The notes under the pieces: model-generated
Database searches by the model: none
What the model saw: the letters and a program-made list of their open reading frames with translations, nothing else
Told to the model about the DNA's origin: nothing
Program-made: the position numbers and the translations under genes
In this document: one piece after another, positions 5,466 to 6,087 of the stretch
How positions within the stretch are numbered: position 1 is the stretch's first letter
How the letters are laid out: each line of letters opens with the position of its first letter
Origin: Bacteroidaceae bacterium
GTDB lineage: Bacteria; Bacteroidota; Bacteroidia; Bacteroidales; Bacteroidaceae
Length of the DNA: 6,087 bases
Reading direction: 5' to 3'
Assembly (NCBI GenBank): GCA_900765575.1
Contig: CAAFRW010000054.1
Location: 1-6,087 of the forward strand

Positions 5466-6087
5466 TTATTTTAATAGCTTGCGTTCGTTGTCATTATTCT
5501 CAAGTATTCCCATTTGGTGAATGGCTATTTGATTGAGCTTTACAAGCCTTTCGCCCTGTGACATACCTTGTTCTATAAACAGAGCATTCAGATTTTCCAT
5601 ATTCGAAAGACATATAAGTTCATTGATAGTGGCATAGTCACGAATGTTCCCTTTTAGCTCGGGGTGTTGTTCATGCCACATTTTTGCAGTCACACCAAAC
5701 ATCGCCACGTTCAGCACATCTGCTTCATTGGCATAAATGATACTTGCTTGTGCAGACGTAACCTCTGCTGGAATAAGATTCTGTTTTATGGCATCGGTGT
5801 GTATGCGGTAGTTGATTTTCGACAGTTCTCGTTTGGCAGACCAACCGAGTTGCCGTTGTTCCTCAGATTTCAGTCGCTGAAACTCTTTTACAATATACAA
5901 TTCAAATTCAACGGAAATCCAACTCGCAAACTTAAACGCTATATCTTTATGAGCATAAGTACCACCGTAGCGTCCTGATTTTGAGATTATGCCGATTGCA
6001 TTTGTCGTACTTATCCATTTTGTGGGTGACAAGGTAAAGGCATTTAGTCCGGCTTCCTTTTTAAACCCCTCGAATTCGAGGGGTTTA
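5466..6087 (-). CDS. KilA-N domain protein, N-terminus missing
   Basis: The minus strand is open from the right edge to a TAA at 5468-5466, giving 206 visible residues; the N-terminal part and start codon lie beyond the edge (relatives are, from memory, around 260-280 residues). The TTG at 6032 is not taken as the start, because the 18 codons upstream of it (KPLEFEGF, then KKEAGLNAFT) continue the family sequence. KilA-N hallmarks are KWISTTNAIGI and GRYGGTYAHKDIAF (38-51), then WISVEFELYIVKEFQRLK (about 56-73). The C-terminal region typical of the bacterial version follows, with SKINYRIHTDAIKQNLIP, YANEADVLNVAMFG, LKGNIRDYA and LICLSNMENLNALFI. KilA-N is a DNA-binding domain widespread in phages, large DNA viruses and bacterial mobile elements; the exact role here is unknown. 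The gene converges on the DUF349 gene and the AbiEi-like relic and is probably accessory DNA. It has no frame damage in the visible part. Confidence 0.9.
   Translation of the reverse strand, partial: KPLEFEGFKKEAGLNAFTLSPTKWISTTNAIGIISKSGRYGGTYAHKDIAFKFASWISVEFELYIVKEFQRLKSEEQRQLGWSAKRELSKINYRIHTDAIKQNLIPAEVTSAQASIIYANEADVLNVAMFGVTAKMWHEQHPELKGNIRDYATINELICLSNMENLNALFIEQGMSQGERLVKLNQIAIHQMGILENNDNERKLLK
6062..6087. repeat. Perfect 26-base palindrome at the window edge, inside the KilA-N gene
   Basis: TAAACCCCTCGAA (6062-6074) is followed with no spacer by its exact reverse complement, TTCGAGGGGTTTA (6075-6087). In the minus-strand frame it encodes KPLEFEGF and the first base of the next Lys codon, residues that fit the protein family, so it is coding as well as palindromic. 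It ends exactly at the window edge and may continue outside. It could be chance, a recombination or binding site, or an assembly artefact at a contig end. Confidence 0.8.

Noticed and set aside
5466..6032. KilA-N gene starting at the TTG at 6032
   Set aside because: The upstream codons in the same frame encode typical family sequence up to the window edge, so the gene is truncated by the window and does not begin here.
6055..6087. Edge palindrome as a Rho-independent terminator
   Set aside because: It lies within the KilA-N coding frame, and on the minus strand it is followed by A residues, not T residues.

Overview
The window looks like a chromosomal segment of a Bacteroidales bacterium, most likely Bacteroides or a close relative. 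Three things support this: promoter-like TAnnTTTG (-7) motifs upstream of genes, the absence of clear Shine-Dalgarno sequences before otherwise solid starts, and protein variants typical of that group (a Bacteroidetes-style KsgA, an MgtE magnesium channel, a long multi-repeat DUF349 protein, and an AbiEi-like gene remnant of a kind common in Bacteroides). The species cannot be named from sequence reading alone.

Layout: positions 1-919 (minus strand) carry most of a multi-pass membrane protein of the lysylphosphatidylglycerol synthase transmembrane / UPF0104 family; its C-terminus lies beyond the left edge. A 114-base divergent intergenic region (920-1033) has two face-to-face -7 boxes and leads into a tight plus-strand pair, ksgA/rsmA (1034-1837) and mgtE (1845-3185), separated by 7 bases. 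After a 100-base gap with a weak promoter candidate comes a 628-residue protein with five regularly spaced DUF349-type repeats (3286-5172). A strong, nearly symmetric hairpin terminator (5190-5232) closes this conserved block.

Beyond the terminator the character changes. Positions 5322-5461 hold a dead N-terminal fragment of an AbiEi-like antitoxin-type gene, with a frameshift and several stop codons but a recognisable -7 box upstream. Converging on it from the right is a KilA-N domain gene (minus strand, 5466-6087) whose N-terminus is cut by the window edge. The last 26 bases are a perfect palindrome lying inside that gene's reading frame.

Functionally, ksgA and mgtE are probably co-transcribed and link 16S rRNA maturation with magnesium transport, an inference from spacing. 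The membrane protein and the DUF349 protein are separate transcription units. The right third is accessory DNA with signs of gene turnover. I see no complete novel system; the most interesting items are the decayed antitoxin-like relic, the edge palindrome, the DUF349 repeat array and the overlapping divergent promoters.
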